A stretch of 44,143 bases of DNA from Clostridium frigidicarnis (GCF_900111985.1 NZ_FOKI01000001.1:190296-234438), one strand, 5' to 3'; positions 16,563-25,324 are shown, numbered from the stretch's first letter. The notes: a model not told the origin generated them from the sequence alone. Translations and numbers: made by a program.

Positions 16563-17396
16563 TCACTTGTTTATCACCGCAATTTCGCCATACGAAGAAA
16601 TAGTGATTGTAATGAGTCCTTCCGTATCTGTACGTAAAATAGTTGTATCTAATTTTTCCAATCTTTTTAGAACTTTATTATCAGGAGCATGCCCATCGCT
16701 TTCATTGCATGTTATGACAGCATACTGAGGATTTACCGCTTCAAGAAATTTTTTAGATGAAGTGCCTGAAGAGCCATGATGTGCCACTTTTAATACGGCA
16801 GCATTTAAATTCATTGTTGAATTTAGCAAATCATTTTCAGCTTCTGTTAAAATATCTCCGGTAAACAGCATCGATTGTCCTGCATAAGTTACTTTTACCA
16901 CAATAGATGAGTTATTTACATCATCGTATTGATTTGATAAAGGAGCAAGAAAAGTCACTGTGGCACTTCCAAGAAGAAAACTGTCACCTATTTTTGGGTT
17001 TTTAACATGAATACCTTTATTTTTAATAGCTGACATCATTGCAATATAGTCGTCTGAATTTTTTTTCACTACGTCCGTCTTATATAGAACGCCTATATCA
17101 ATTCCACTCTCAATCATGCCAGTCATTCCTCCTATATGATCTTTATCAGGATGAGTTGCAATAACAGCTGAGAGGCTCGTGACATTTTTTTCTGTAAGAT
17201 AAGAAATCACATCGTCGGCATTTTCCGCATAGCCTGCGTCAATCAAAATAGATTCTCCTTCGCATTGAAGAAGAATGCAATCACCCTTGCCCACAGGATA
17301 AAATGAAGCAATTAGACTTTCATCAGAAACCACCTGTTTCATATTAGAATATGAACACCCAACAAATAAAACTCCCATAATCAGCAGTAAAGACAT
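16563..17396 (-). CDS. Metallo-beta-lactamase-fold lipoprotein (ComEC C-terminal-like)
   Basis: The 277-aa protein has a lipobox (LFVGC, Cys14) and then a metallo-beta-lactamase fold: LIDAGY, the metal motif THPDKDHIGG, LFTGD and KVAHHGSSGTSS. This set matches the nuclease-like domain at the end of ComEC and secreted relatives, so a role in cutting extracellular DNA or a phosphodiester is possible. The ATG at 17396 has only a weak AGGA before it and the signal peptide lacks its usual positive charges. Losing one A from the eight-A run at 17412-17419 would join it to an upstream TTG and add a KKR start. Composition is richer in GC than its neighbours, hinting at transfer. Confidence 0.85.
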   Translation of the reverse strand: MSLLLIMGVLFVGCSYSNMKQVVSDESLIASFYPVGKGDCILLQCEGESILIDAGYAENADDVISYLTEKNVTSLSAVIATHPDKDHIGGMTGMIESGIDIGVLYKTDVVKKNSDDYIAMMSAIKNKGIHVKNPKIGDSFLLGSATVTFLAPLSNQYDDVNNSSIVVKVTYAGQSMLFTGDILTEAENDLLNSTMNLNAAVLKVAHHGSSGTSSKKFLEAVNPQYAVITCNESDGHAPDNKVLKRLEKLDTTILRTDTEGLITITISSYGEIAVINK

Positions 17397-17706
17397 CGAA
17401 ATCCTGCAACGTTTTTTTTAATATGATCAATATATTGTCTATTAAAGCCACCTCCCGTTTTTGACATTCCTAATAATATGAAAACATTATAATATCACCC
17501 AAAACAAGCAACACTATTAAATATGTCCACAAACCGGATGTCATAATTATTCAATATTCATAAAACTCATATTACATACGCCATCATACAGTATGCGGGG
17601 TACCTAATTAAATTATCCATCATTATATCATAAGAAAAAACTAAATTCCATATTATTTGAAACCCTGCTTGACTTTTTTAAATCAAAAGCATGTACTACA
17701 TATTTC
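17397..17706. other. Gene-free stretch upstream of the MBL-fold lipoprotein
   Basis: The right part holds the DUF5692 promoter. The left part contains a ribosome-site-like GGGAGG on the minus strand (about 17450) placed for a start upstream of the annotated lipoprotein ATG. Short GC-rich patches (ccggatgtc, tatgcggggtacc) differ from the local background. Confidence 0.4.
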
Positions 17707-17735
17707 TTGACAATCTTTGAAGAAATAGATATAAT
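17707..17735 (+). promoter_or_regulatory. Promoter of the DUF5692-type gene
   Basis: TTGACA (17707-17712), 17 bases, TATAAT (17730-17735): a consensus vegetative promoter. Confidence 0.85.
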
Positions 17736-17807
17736 ATTGTTAGTAAATTATAACAATTTAGCAATAAACTGCTATAATAATTATATTTTTACTTGGGAGG
17801 GGTATTT

Positions 17808-18731
17808 ATGTTTTTCTTTGAATCACAGCCTTTGACAAATTGGCTTATGTGGCTGGTAGTATTTCTGGTGTTACTTGGACTGAATGAATTAGGTCGTAGA
17901 TTTAAATCGGGAGGAATATTACTTTTTATTGTATTACCTTTAATTCTTACCTTTGCTGTATGGCCAAATACTACTAAAGGCACAAGCGTAAACGACTGGT
18001 TCCATTATGCTAAAGTGTACTCAGCACTAGGAGGATGTATTGGTTTCTGGATTATTAGACATGTGAAAGGCGTAAGTAGTAAAAAGTGGGTTTTATGTTT
18101 TCCACCATTGATTTTAGCAATTAATATTTGCGAAGCAGTAGCACGTGATTTCCAGATTTACGGATTACATCTTAACAAAGAGATATTTGAAGGAATGATG
18201 ACTGTAAGCGGTTCTTGGAATGTTATGAATGGAATTGCTGGTATCTTAAATATCATTACCATTACAGGTTGGTTTGGAATCTGTATCAGTAAGGATAAGA
18301 GCAAGGATATGTTATGGCCTGATATGCTTTGGTTCTGGATTGTAGCATATGATCTTTGGAACTTTGCATACACATATAACTGCTTACCTGACCACTCATG
18401 GTACTGTGGTTTAGCATTACTGTTAGCTCCTACATTTGCTGCTTTCTTTATCAAGAAGGGCGCTTGGTTACAACATCGTGCACAAACACTTGCATTATGG
18501 TGTATGTTTGCAATGACCTATCCTGGTTTCATTGATAAATCGCAGTTTGCAGTTAAATCATCACACAACACAACTGCTTTATTCATTGTAAGCTTAGCAG
18601 CATTAATAGCAAATATTGCAGTATTTGTATACTATATTTACAATATTGTTAAGACAAAACGCAATCCTATTAAGGAAGAGCTTTATTCAAACCTTAAGAG
18701 CTACAATGAAATTAAAACATTATCTCAATAA
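17808..18731 (+). CDS. DUF5692-type polytopic membrane protein
   Basis: The 307-aa protein has about nine hydrophobic helices with many Trp and Tyr residues and begins MFFFESQPLTNWLMWL, which I associate with the DUF5692 family. Its function is unknown. The start at 17808 follows GGGAGGGG; an in-frame TTG five codons earlier overlaps that site. The strong promoter upstream suggests steady expression. Codon choice (more C-ending codons) differs a little from neighbours, as in the MBL gene beside it, so the pair may have arrived together. Confidence 0.75.
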   Translation: MFFFESQPLTNWLMWLVVFLVLLGLNELGRRFKSGGILLFIVLPLILTFAVWPNTTKGTSVNDWFHYAKVYSALGGCIGFWIIRHVKGVSSKKWVLCFPPLILAINICEAVARDFQIYGLHLNKEIFEGMMTVSGSWNVMNGIAGILNIITITGWFGICISKDKSKDMLWPDMLWFWIVAYDLWNFAYTYNCLPDHSWYCGLALLLAPTFAAFFIKKGAWLQHRAQTLALWCMFAMTYPGFIDKSQFAVKSSHNTTALFIVSLAALIANIAVFVYYIYNIVKTKRNPIKEELYSNLKSYNEIKTLSQ

Positions 18732-18811
18732 TATTATAATAGTCATGACCACCTGTAAAACGGTTGGCTTGCTCAAGTGCTATAAAGACATAATATTTTT
18801 ATTTTATAAAT

Positions 18812-18842
18812 AAAGACTTACAACTATCGCTGTAAGTCTTTT
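18812..18842 (+). terminator. Terminator after the DUF5692-type gene
   Basis: aaagacttaca pairs with tgtaagtcttt, followed by a short T-run. Confidence 0.8.
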
Positions 18843-18964
18843 ACTATTTTTATATTATTAATAATACTTTTACCTGACAATATAGAGTCATAATATACAT
18901 GATTCATAAAACCTAATTCTAAATTAATGAAAATATTTTATAAACGATAAGATAATATAATAAT

Positions 18965-20734
18965 TTACCCTATATTTATAAAATTTAAAATATCTTTCTC
19001 AATAAGTTTTAATGAATTTCTCCAAAAATCTATTGAATGAACATCTATATCCATTATTTTTGCAACATCAATAATATTATTTTTGCTTGAATAACTTAAA
19101 AACTTATCGTATTGTTTTACAAAAGCTTCTCCCCTTTTTATATATTCAGCATATAGACCTTTTGAAAACAATACTCCAAAGAAATATGGAAAATTTAAAT
19201 ATTCATTACCAGCCATAAAATATCCCACCTTATTCATCCACATATATGGATGTACAGTTTTACTTTCAATACTATCGCCATAAGCTTTTTTCATACAATT
19301 ACTCATTAATTCATTTAACTCATTAACTGGTAGTAATCCTAATTTCCTTCTTTCAAATAATTCATTTTCAAATAAATACCTACCATAAAAATCTACTATA
19401 TAATATGCAACATCAGAAATACTTCTTTCTAAAATTACTAATGCCTCATCTCTTGGTAATGTTTTTAATAATTCATTATTTAATATAGTCTCACAAAAGG
19501 TTGAAGCTACTTCTGCAATTGGTGTTGGATATTCTATGTTTAACATTGTTTCATCAAAAAGATTGGCACTATGATATGCATGTCCAAGTTCATGTGCTAA
19601 TATGCTTATATCAATATAGTTTCCATTAAAGTTAGTAATGATCCTACTTTCCCTTATTGGAAAAATATCTACTGACAATCCAAAATTAGCCTTGCCTTTT
19701 CTTGGTTCAGCATCAATCCATTTGTTCTCAAAAGCCTTTTTTGAGAAACTTCCAAGTTTTTCACTAAAAGTTTTAAAACTAGATACTATTAAATTCTTAG
19801 CATCCATATATGATACTTTTATATTACTATCACCAATAGGAGCATAAATGTCATAAAAAGGAAGCTCAGATTTATGTCCTAATATTTCAGACTTTTTGTA
19901 ATAATACTTATGAAATATGGGTAAGCTTTCCTTTATAGCTGAAACCATAACATTTAAAGTTTCAAAATCCATTCTTGAATCTATTAAAACTTTCTCTAAT
20001 GGTGATTTGTAACCCCTCATTTCATAAATTGTAGAAGCTTCTCCACTAATTCCGTTTATACATTTTGCACAAACTTGTGATATCTTTTTACACAGATCAG
20101 CTTCCCCATAGTAAGCCCTCTTCCTTAAAGAATAATCTTTTTCATAGCCTATATTTCTAAGTTCGGGAAGTGTTAATTCTTCTTTTATGCCATTTATAGT
20201 AATATCAATTGTAGTATCACTAATCAATTCCATATAAAGGTTTTCAAAAGCCTTCGCACCTGTCTTGTTCATTTTAGCAAAAACTACTTCTTCTTTTTCA
20301 CTTAATAAATATTTTGCCTTTAATAAAAGTTCTTTAATATAAAATTCGTGTTCTGAAAGATATTTGGATGAATAGATTATTTTATCTAGATTTTCAATAT
20401 CATTAAGCCACCTGCTAAACCTTATAAACTTCTCAATAATCTTAAAGTTTTCATTCTCAAGCTGATCTAAAATATCCATTGCTTCTTTATTTTGAAAATC
20501 AGCATTTATAGTTAAATATATATATGAATGTATCATGGAATACAATCTTTTGTATTCATTATTAATTTTTAAAAACTCTTCAATTTTAGAAACAGCGTTC
20601 CTTTTATTATCCCAATTCTTTATATCCAATTCATTTATAGAATCTATATATTTTTTAAGCTGTTCCATATCTCTTTTAAAATTTTCAGAATCAAATGAAG
20701 TATAAATATTATCTAAAGTCCATGTTAAATCCAT
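18965..20734 (-). CDS. pepF: Oligoendopeptidase F (M3 peptidase)
   Basis: The 589-aa zinc peptidase degrades short peptides in the cytoplasm. The active site reads ILAHELGHAYHS with H381, E382 and H385; the third metal ligand is probably E408 in the helix IAEVASTFCE. The N-terminal helical half (LYSMIHSYIYLTINADFQN) and the C-terminal YFFGVLFSKGLY segment are typical of PepF. Length is normal and no signal peptide is seen. AAGGAGA precedes the ATG. It stands alone. Confidence 0.93.
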   Translation of the reverse strand: MDLTWTLDNIYTSFDSENFKRDMEQLKKYIDSINELDIKNWDNKRNAVSKIEEFLKINNEYKRLYSMIHSYIYLTINADFQNKEAMDILDQLENENFKIIEKFIRFSRWLNDIENLDKIIYSSKYLSEHEFYIKELLLKAKYLLSEKEEVVFAKMNKTGAKAFENLYMELISDTTIDITINGIKEELTLPELRNIGYEKDYSLRKRAYYGEADLCKKISQVCAKCINGISGEASTIYEMRGYKSPLEKVLIDSRMDFETLNVMVSAIKESLPIFHKYYYKKSEILGHKSELPFYDIYAPIGDSNIKVSYMDAKNLIVSSFKTFSEKLGSFSKKAFENKWIDAEPRKGKANFGLSVDIFPIRESRIITNFNGNYIDISILAHELGHAYHSANLFDETMLNIEYPTPIAEVASTFCETILNNELLKTLPRDEALVILERSISDVAYYIVDFYGRYLFENELFERRKLGLLPVNELNELMSNCMKKAYGDSIESKTVHPYMWMNKVGYFMAGNEYLNFPYFFGVLFSKGLYAEYIKRGEAFVKQYDKFLSYSSKNNIIDVAKIMDIDVHSIDFWRNSLKLIEKDILNFINIG

Positions 20735-20885
20735 TAATAAACATCTCCTTGTTTACATCATTATAAAATTCAAAAATTTATTTGATTGTTACATATTTTC
20801 ACCACTCCTAATATTATTCTTTAAAATGTAATTAATGGATTTTCTCTTACTTTTAATTCCATTGATAAATACCATATTTCTATAT

Positions 20886-21230
20886 CTATTCCTTAATTGT
20901 TCGAAATCTACAGTAAATATTAAAAATATCACCTTTCATATCTGCTATTATATTTCCATTCATTTTTTCAACTAGCCCCTTTGTAATAGCTAACCCAAGA
21001 CCTGTACCCTTTCCTGAACGTGTTTTATCTGCCATATAAAATCTTTCAAAAATATTTTCCACATCTTGTAATGTTAAATTTACAATAGCATTACTGATTT
21101 TTAGCAATGCCCTATTTTCTTCTTTTTCTAAAGAAATATCCACATTATCTTTTGCATACTTGATAGCATTACTTAATAAATTTTCAATTACACGCTCTAA
21201 GGACTTTTGTTCAGCTATAATATATTTTTC
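20886..21230 (-). pseudogene. Remnant of a sensor histidine kinase (ATPase domain only)
   Basis: The frame is open from 21230 down to 20886. It encodes the N-box (ENLLSNAIKYAKDNV), the F-box (FERFYMADKTRS) and the G-box (GKGTGLGLAITKGLV) of a histidine-kinase ATP-binding domain. The frame is closed by a TAG at 21231-21233, and no phospho-accepting histidine, membrane segment or response regulator is present. A GTG at 21141-21143 could start an 85-aa piece, but this lacks the N-box. It is best read as a decayed gene. Confidence 0.8.
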
Positions 21231-21409
21231 CTATGGCATTTATACTTTAAGATTATACTAATAAACTCATTAGAATTATTTTTTAAATTTATATAAACTT
21301 CAGTATACAAAAAATAACTTTCTTCAAATATTATACCAATTATATCGCAAGTAAATCCACTATATTTTATAAATCAAGGAAAAATTAAATATATTTTCCA
21401 CAAAAAATA

Positions 21410-21438
21410 TTTACAATTAGAAATATTTAGTTTATAAT
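21410..21438 (+). promoter_or_regulatory. Promoter of the hflX leader
   Basis: TTTACA (21410-21415), 17 bases, TATAAT (21433-21438). Transcription would begin near 21445, about 40 bases before the first upstream ORF. Confidence 0.75.
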
Positions 21439-21482
21439 AAATATATAGAATATACAAAAAAAATCTGGAAGGAGACTGTAAA

Positions 21483-21563
21483 ATGTTAATTTATAAAGAT
21501 AAGATTAGATTAAACTCAAACAATAATATACACAGTCTGCTGTCAGTAAATGATTTATATTAA
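21483..21563 (+). CDS. 26-codon upstream ORF (leader peptide) of hflX
   Basis: ATG at 21483 follows GGAAGGAGA at a good distance; the frame runs 26 codons (MLIYKDKIRL... to SVNDLY) and ends with TAA. Bases gtctgc (21535-21540), within its last third, are complementary to gcagac (21608-21613) in the 5' arm of the next terminator. A ribosome held on the early codons would leave this part free to open that terminator. The layout is that of antibiotic-responsive attenuators; the peptide itself is not recognised. Confidence 0.7.
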   Translation: MLIYKDKIRLNSNNNIHSLLSVNDLY

Positions 21564-21604
21564 GATTTAATGCTATATTGCATTATTTAATGTGTAAACT
21601 TTTG

Positions 21605-21630
21605 ACCGCAGACCTTATATCTGCGGTTTT
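21605..21630 (+). terminator. hflX leader terminator 1
   Basis: ACCGCAGA pairs with TCTGCGGT (7-base loop) and is followed by tttt-g-tt. It lies 42 bases after the leader peptide stop codon. Confidence 0.85.
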
Positions 21631-21832
21631 GTTATGCAAAAAAATGAACTAAAATTGATTTTATCTTACGTATGTTACCTGGTATATCCTAATTTGGTTA
21701 ATAACAGGTGCCATACCCTTAGATTAACTCATCTAACATTCATATTACTGAATGAAGACTAAGTTCTATTAAATATATATTTATCTGAATTATATTTTCA
21801 GGTTTTATATTTATTTAAATTTGTATACAATC

Positions 21833-21858
21833 ACCGCAGAGAAAATCTGCGGTTTTTT
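21833..21858 (+). terminator. hflX leader terminator 2
   Basis: The same stem arms as terminator 1 (ACCGCAGA/TCTGCGGT), with a 5-base loop and six T. The 200 bases between them hold three small hairpins (ggtat/atacc, ttagat/atctaa, cattca/tgaatg). Confidence 0.88.
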
Positions 21859-21882
21859 ATTTTAGATTTTTATTAAAATTTT

Positions 21883-21943
21883 AGCCGCAGTACAATGTAA
21901 ACTTACGATTAATTCTACAGTTTGCATTGTTTCTGGGGCTTTT
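21883..21943 (+). terminator. hflX leader terminator 3
   Basis: A longer stem: AGCC...CAG-ACAATGTAAACT pairs with AGTTTGCATTGT-CTG...GGCT (one G-T wobble), then ttt. It is the third terminator-like structure in tandem. Confidence 0.75.
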
Positions 21944-22072
21944 ATGTATTTAGTCCTATGTTTAAAGCTCTTAACTTTTATTTTCTTAAACTAAATAAAA
22001 TGTTACGAGTTCTTATATACTTCGTGCAGCTTTAAAATAGCTAGCATAAATTTGTCTTAGGAGGATTTAAAA

Positions 22073-22087
22073 ATGAGCTTAAAATAA
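22073..22087 (+). CDS. 4-codon upstream ORF just before hflX
   Basis: ATG AGC TTA AAA TAA (MSLK) sits behind AGGAGG at seven bases and ends 40 bases before the hflX start. So short a frame with so strong a ribosome site suggests a regulatory role, for instance controlling ribosome access to hflX. Confidence 0.5.
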   Translation: MSLK

Positions 22088-22127
22088 AAATTTAAATTAT
22101 AGATATATTTTGATTGGAGGAAGTTAT

Positions 22128-23942
22128 ATGATAACAGGAAATATTAATGGAATAAAAAAGGTAATACTTGAAAAACTAGAAAGCTTATATGACTTAAAAA
22201 TAGATAATAACAGTATTTTTTCTTATGAATTGGTTGAGAAAATTAATGAAATCAGTATAACTACAAAAAAGGAACTATGTGTAGTTATTAATAGACAAGG
22301 TAAAATTACTGATATTTCAGTTGGCAAAATAAACATTACTGAACTACCTTCTATGGCTTTTACATGTAAAAAGCTAAGTGGATTTAGAGTAATTCATACC
22401 TATACTACTAGTAACAGCAACTTGTCTTCAATGGACATCTCAGCTTTAGTAGATTTAAAATTAGATGCTATTGCTGCCATTGGAGTTAAAGAAAATATAA
22501 AAGATATTACTATAAATATAGGTTTCTGTGATGTTTATAACAACAGTATATCCTTTGAAAAAATTGAAAACTTAAGCTTAGAAGCTTCATTACAATTAAA
22601 TTTCAGAGATAAAATAAATTATATTGATAAAATAATTAGTGATATAAAACAATTTGAAGATGATGTTGAGAGAGCTATTTTAGTAGGAACTGATAGCGAA
22701 GAAAGTCTTGATGAGCTTTTTTGTCTTGCTGAAGCTTGTAATGTTTTTCCTGTATGGAAGGTACTACAAAAGAAAAACAAAATACACTCTGCTTACTATG
22801 CAGGACAGGGTAAAGTTCAAGAAATATCACATCTAAGACAACTTAAAAATGCAAATGTAGTAATATTTGATGATGAACTATCTGGTTCTCAGGTTAGAAA
22901 TCTGGAAGAAGTTATTAAATGTAAAGTAATAGATAGAACTACCTTAATACTAGATATATTTGCAAGACGTGCTAAGAGCAAGGAAGGTATCTTACAAGTT
23001 GAGCTTGCAATGCTTAATCATAAACTTCCTAGATTAAGAGATGCAAATGCAAACCTTTCAAGAATTAAAGGCGGTGTTGGAATAAAGGGTGGAGTTGGCT
23101 CAAGAGGACCTGGAGAGAAAAAACTTGAAACTGATAGAAGGCACATAGAAAGCAGAATAGAGGAAATAAAGAATGAGCTATCTAAAGTAATCCATCAAAG
23201 AACTGTTCAAAAGGTGAAATTAACTAAAAATAATATAAGCAAGGTAGCTATTGTAGGTTATACTAATGCAGGCAAATCAACTTTAAGAAACAAGATTTGT
23301 GAAATTTCTGCATCCAACACTATTAGTAAAAAAGGTGTTTTAGAAGCTGATATGCTTTTTGCAACATTAGACACTACCGTTAGAGCTATTACTTTAAGTG
23401 ACAACAGAAAAATTGCTCTATCTGACACTGTTGGCTTTATTAGTAAACTTCCTCATGAACTTGTTGAAGCCTTTAAATCAACCTTAGAAGAGGTAATTGA
23501 AGCAGATTTACTTTTACATGTGGTAGACGGCTCAAATGAAGAAGCTATAAAACAAATAAAGTCAGTAAACATGGTTCTTAATGAGCTTGGTGCTAAAAAT
23601 AAGAACACTTTAGTTGTTTTAAACAAAGTTGATAAAGCTTCTGATAAAAATTTAAGTAAAGTAAAAGATTTTTTAAAAGGTGAAAAAATAATAGAAGTCA
23701 GCGCTATAAAGGAAATAAATTTACATGAATTGCTTCACATGATAGGTAGAGAAATCCCAATTAAATTAGTAGAAAAGGATTTTATTATCCCTTATACTGA
23801 ACAAAAACTAATCTCAATGCTTCATGAAAATTCTAATATTATTGATGAAGACTATATTGAAGAAGGAACTCATATAAAAGCCTTGGTACATGAAGAAATT
23901 TATAAAAGATGTATGGATTTTGAAGTAATAACTTTATATTAG
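22128..23942 (+). CDS. hflX: HflX GTPase with an N-terminal JAMM-like domain
   Basis: The 604-aa protein is a GTPase of the HflX family, which splits stalled or vacant ribosomes; some members give resistance to lincosamides and macrolides. Numbers here count from this start. Residues about 180-355 hold the HflX domain (AYYAGQGKVQEI, then the glycine-rich GGVGIKGGVGSRGPGEKK). The G domain follows, with P-loop GYTNAGKST (377-385), switch DTVGF and NKVD. The first 170 residues are extra and resemble a RadC/JAMM fold: H90-T-Y92-x7-S100-x2-D103 keeps the JAMM spacing HxH-x7-S-x2-D, but the second His is Tyr, so metal binding is probably lost. GGAGG sets the start; the TTG at 22110 overlaps it. Confidence 0.92.
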   Translation: MITGNINGIKKVILEKLESLYDLKIDNNSIFSYELVEKINEISITTKKELCVVINRQGKITDISVGKINITELPSMAFTCKKLSGFRVIHTYTTSNSNLSSMDISALVDLKLDAIAAIGVKENIKDITINIGFCDVYNNSISFEKIENLSLEASLQLNFRDKINYIDKIISDIKQFEDDVERAILVGTDSEESLDELFCLAEACNVFPVWKVLQKKNKIHSAYYAGQGKVQEISHLRQLKNANVVIFDDELSGSQVRNLEEVIKCKVIDRTTLILDIFARRAKSKEGILQVELAMLNHKLPRLRDANANLSRIKGGVGIKGGVGSRGPGEKKLETDRRHIESRIEEIKNELSKVIHQRTVQKVKLTKNNISKVAIVGYTNAGKSTLRNKICEISASNTISKKGVLEADMLFATLDTTVRAITLSDNRKIALSDTVGFISKLPHELVEAFKSTLEEVIEADLLLHVVDGSNEEAIKQIKSVNMVLNELGAKNKNTLVVLNKVDKASDKNLSKVKDFLKGEKIIEVSAIKEINLHELLHMIGREIPIKLVEKDFIIPYTEQKLISMLHENSNIIDEDYIEEGTHIKALVHEEIYKRCMDFEVITLY

Positions 23943-24100
23943 GCGCATGAAAGAAAATAACAAGTTCAAGATGCCATGTATATTTTGTGTCAGACAAGGA
24001 AGTGATATTAGTTCATAGCATAGACTATGGGCTGATATTGCTGACGAAGTGTGACACAAAATAGACTAGCATACTGACTTGTTATTTTTTGAATGTTCTT
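23941..24100 (+). repeat. Dispersed element, copy B (long form, about 160 bp)
   Basis: It begins inside the hflX stop codon. The left end (aggcgcatgaaagaaaat, aacaagttcaagatgcc) and right end (ctagcatactgacttgtt, atttttt, gaatgtt) match the other copies. Between them lie about 100 bases unique to this copy with a perfect 11-bp inverted repeat (23982-23992 and 24052-24062). Inside it is a 15-bp stem (24004-24018 with 24025-24039) that pairs fully only if G-U pairs on the plus strand are allowed. It thus looks shaped as RNA read in this direction. Confidence 0.8.
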
Positions 24101-24109
24101 AATAATAGA

Positions 24110-24137
24110 AAGGACTCCTTAAAATTAAGGAGTCCTT
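24110..24137. terminator. Palindromic terminator between hflX and uvsE
   Basis: aaggactccttaa and ttaaggagtcctt are perfect inverted arms with a 2-base loop, between converging genes. Confidence 0.75.
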
Positions 24138-24205
24138 AAGTTATATTAGATTCTGATTTTGTCTGTTTCTTCATATTAATAATATGGTTGACTTTTTTAC
24201 TTCAC

Positions 24206-25114
24206 TCATAAGTTTCCTCTTTTCACAAACCCCATAACTTTTAAAGCAGCATTATCTTTTTCTTTAGCCTCTACCATTAGATCTACATCAATATCCTCTA
24301 TTAATGATATGAAAGATATTATGTCTTCCTCTTTTATATAGTCACTATGGCTTTTATCATAAATACCAGTTTTTCCGCTACTTATATGCATTTTAGGAAT
24401 CATTCCTGTATCCTCCCAGCTCTCCTTAATCCTATATATATCCTGATAACTAATGTCTCTTTTCTTATTACAACGGTGATGATGAACATCTAAAATAATA
24501 GGTATAGAGGTCTTTTCACTTATATATAAAACATCATCTATATTAAATGAAACATCATCATTTTCTAGTCTCAGCATTTTTTGAGTTCCCTCTGGTAGCT
24601 TCTTGTATTCTTCTATAAATCTATTAATGGCACTAGTCTTATCTCCATAAACACCACCAGTATGAATTATAATATCTTTTCCTCCAAGAAGGGTTAATAT
24701 CTGATAATGAAAATTCAAGTAATTTATACTGTTCTCTACCACAGTTCTCTTTGTGCTATTTAAAACTGTAAATTGGTCAGGATGCATTGAAAGTCTAATA
24801 TTATTTTCTTGTACAATATTCTTTATTTCATCCATTATCTTTAATATCTCCTGATCCTTCTGCCATTTCCATTGAAAATCCCTTAATACATCAGGATGAT
24901 CCACTAAAGGCAATAGAGTACTGGTAGCTCTATACATAAATATCCCATTATCCACATTCCATTTTATTATGTCCTTAGTTAACTTTAAATTATTGATTAT
25001 CTTTTCCCTTAAATACTCTATTCCATATTTATATACAGAATTAAGCCTACATTGCTGAAAAGTTCTTGGCTTTAAACTATTATTTATACAAGCGTATCCG
25101 ATTCTTTTAATCAT
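24206..25114 (-). CDS. uvsE: UV DNA damage endonuclease UvsE
   Basis: The 302-aa enzyme nicks DNA 5' to UV photoproducts, giving a repair route independent of UvrABC and photolyase. It shows the family blocks RIGYACINNSL, RATSTLLPLVDH, RLSMHPDQF, IIIHTGGVYGDK, RLENDD, ILDVHHHRCN, KMHISSGK and the late DLMVEAKEKD, with the His, Glu and Asp metal ligands of the TIM barrel. Many Bacillota keep it for spore survival. The start at 25114 is chosen over a TTG 15 bases upstream, which falls inside the AAGGTGAG ribosome site. Confidence 0.95.
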   Translation of the reverse strand: MIKRIGYACINNSLKPRTFQQCRLNSVYKYGIEYLREKIINNLKLTKDIIKWNVDNGIFMYRATSTLLPLVDHPDVLRDFQWKWQKDQEILKIMDEIKNIVQENNIRLSMHPDQFTVLNSTKRTVVENSINYLNFHYQILTLLGGKDIIIHTGGVYGDKTSAINRFIEEYKKLPEGTQKMLRLENDDVSFNIDDVLYISEKTSIPIILDVHHHRCNKKRDISYQDIYRIKESWEDTGMIPKMHISSGKTGIYDKSHSDYIKEEDIISFISLIEDIDVDLMVEAKEKDNAALKVMGFVKRGNL

Positions 25115-25324
25115 TCTTCTCACCTTCAATATAATATAATGTTATTTAGAAATTTTATGTATTTTAAACCTATTAATAAAAATTTTTTAAAATTAACTTT
25201 TAAACTACCATAATAATTTATACTTTTAATATAGTTGTCTTAATGATAAATATTATTCAATATTTAAAATCCATGAATGTATTATCTTTAAATATAACTT
25301 TATTATCATATACTGTATATCAAA

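Noticed and set aside
18616-18813. Plus-strand 65-codon ORF at the end of the DUF5692-type gene
   Set aside because: It overlaps the gene end in another frame and reads through low-complexity sequence; no start signal is seen.
21634-21762. A 42-codon frame between hflX leader terminators 1 and 2
   Set aside because: It starts right after the terminator T-run and has no ribosome site. Its sequence is explained by several small hairpins.
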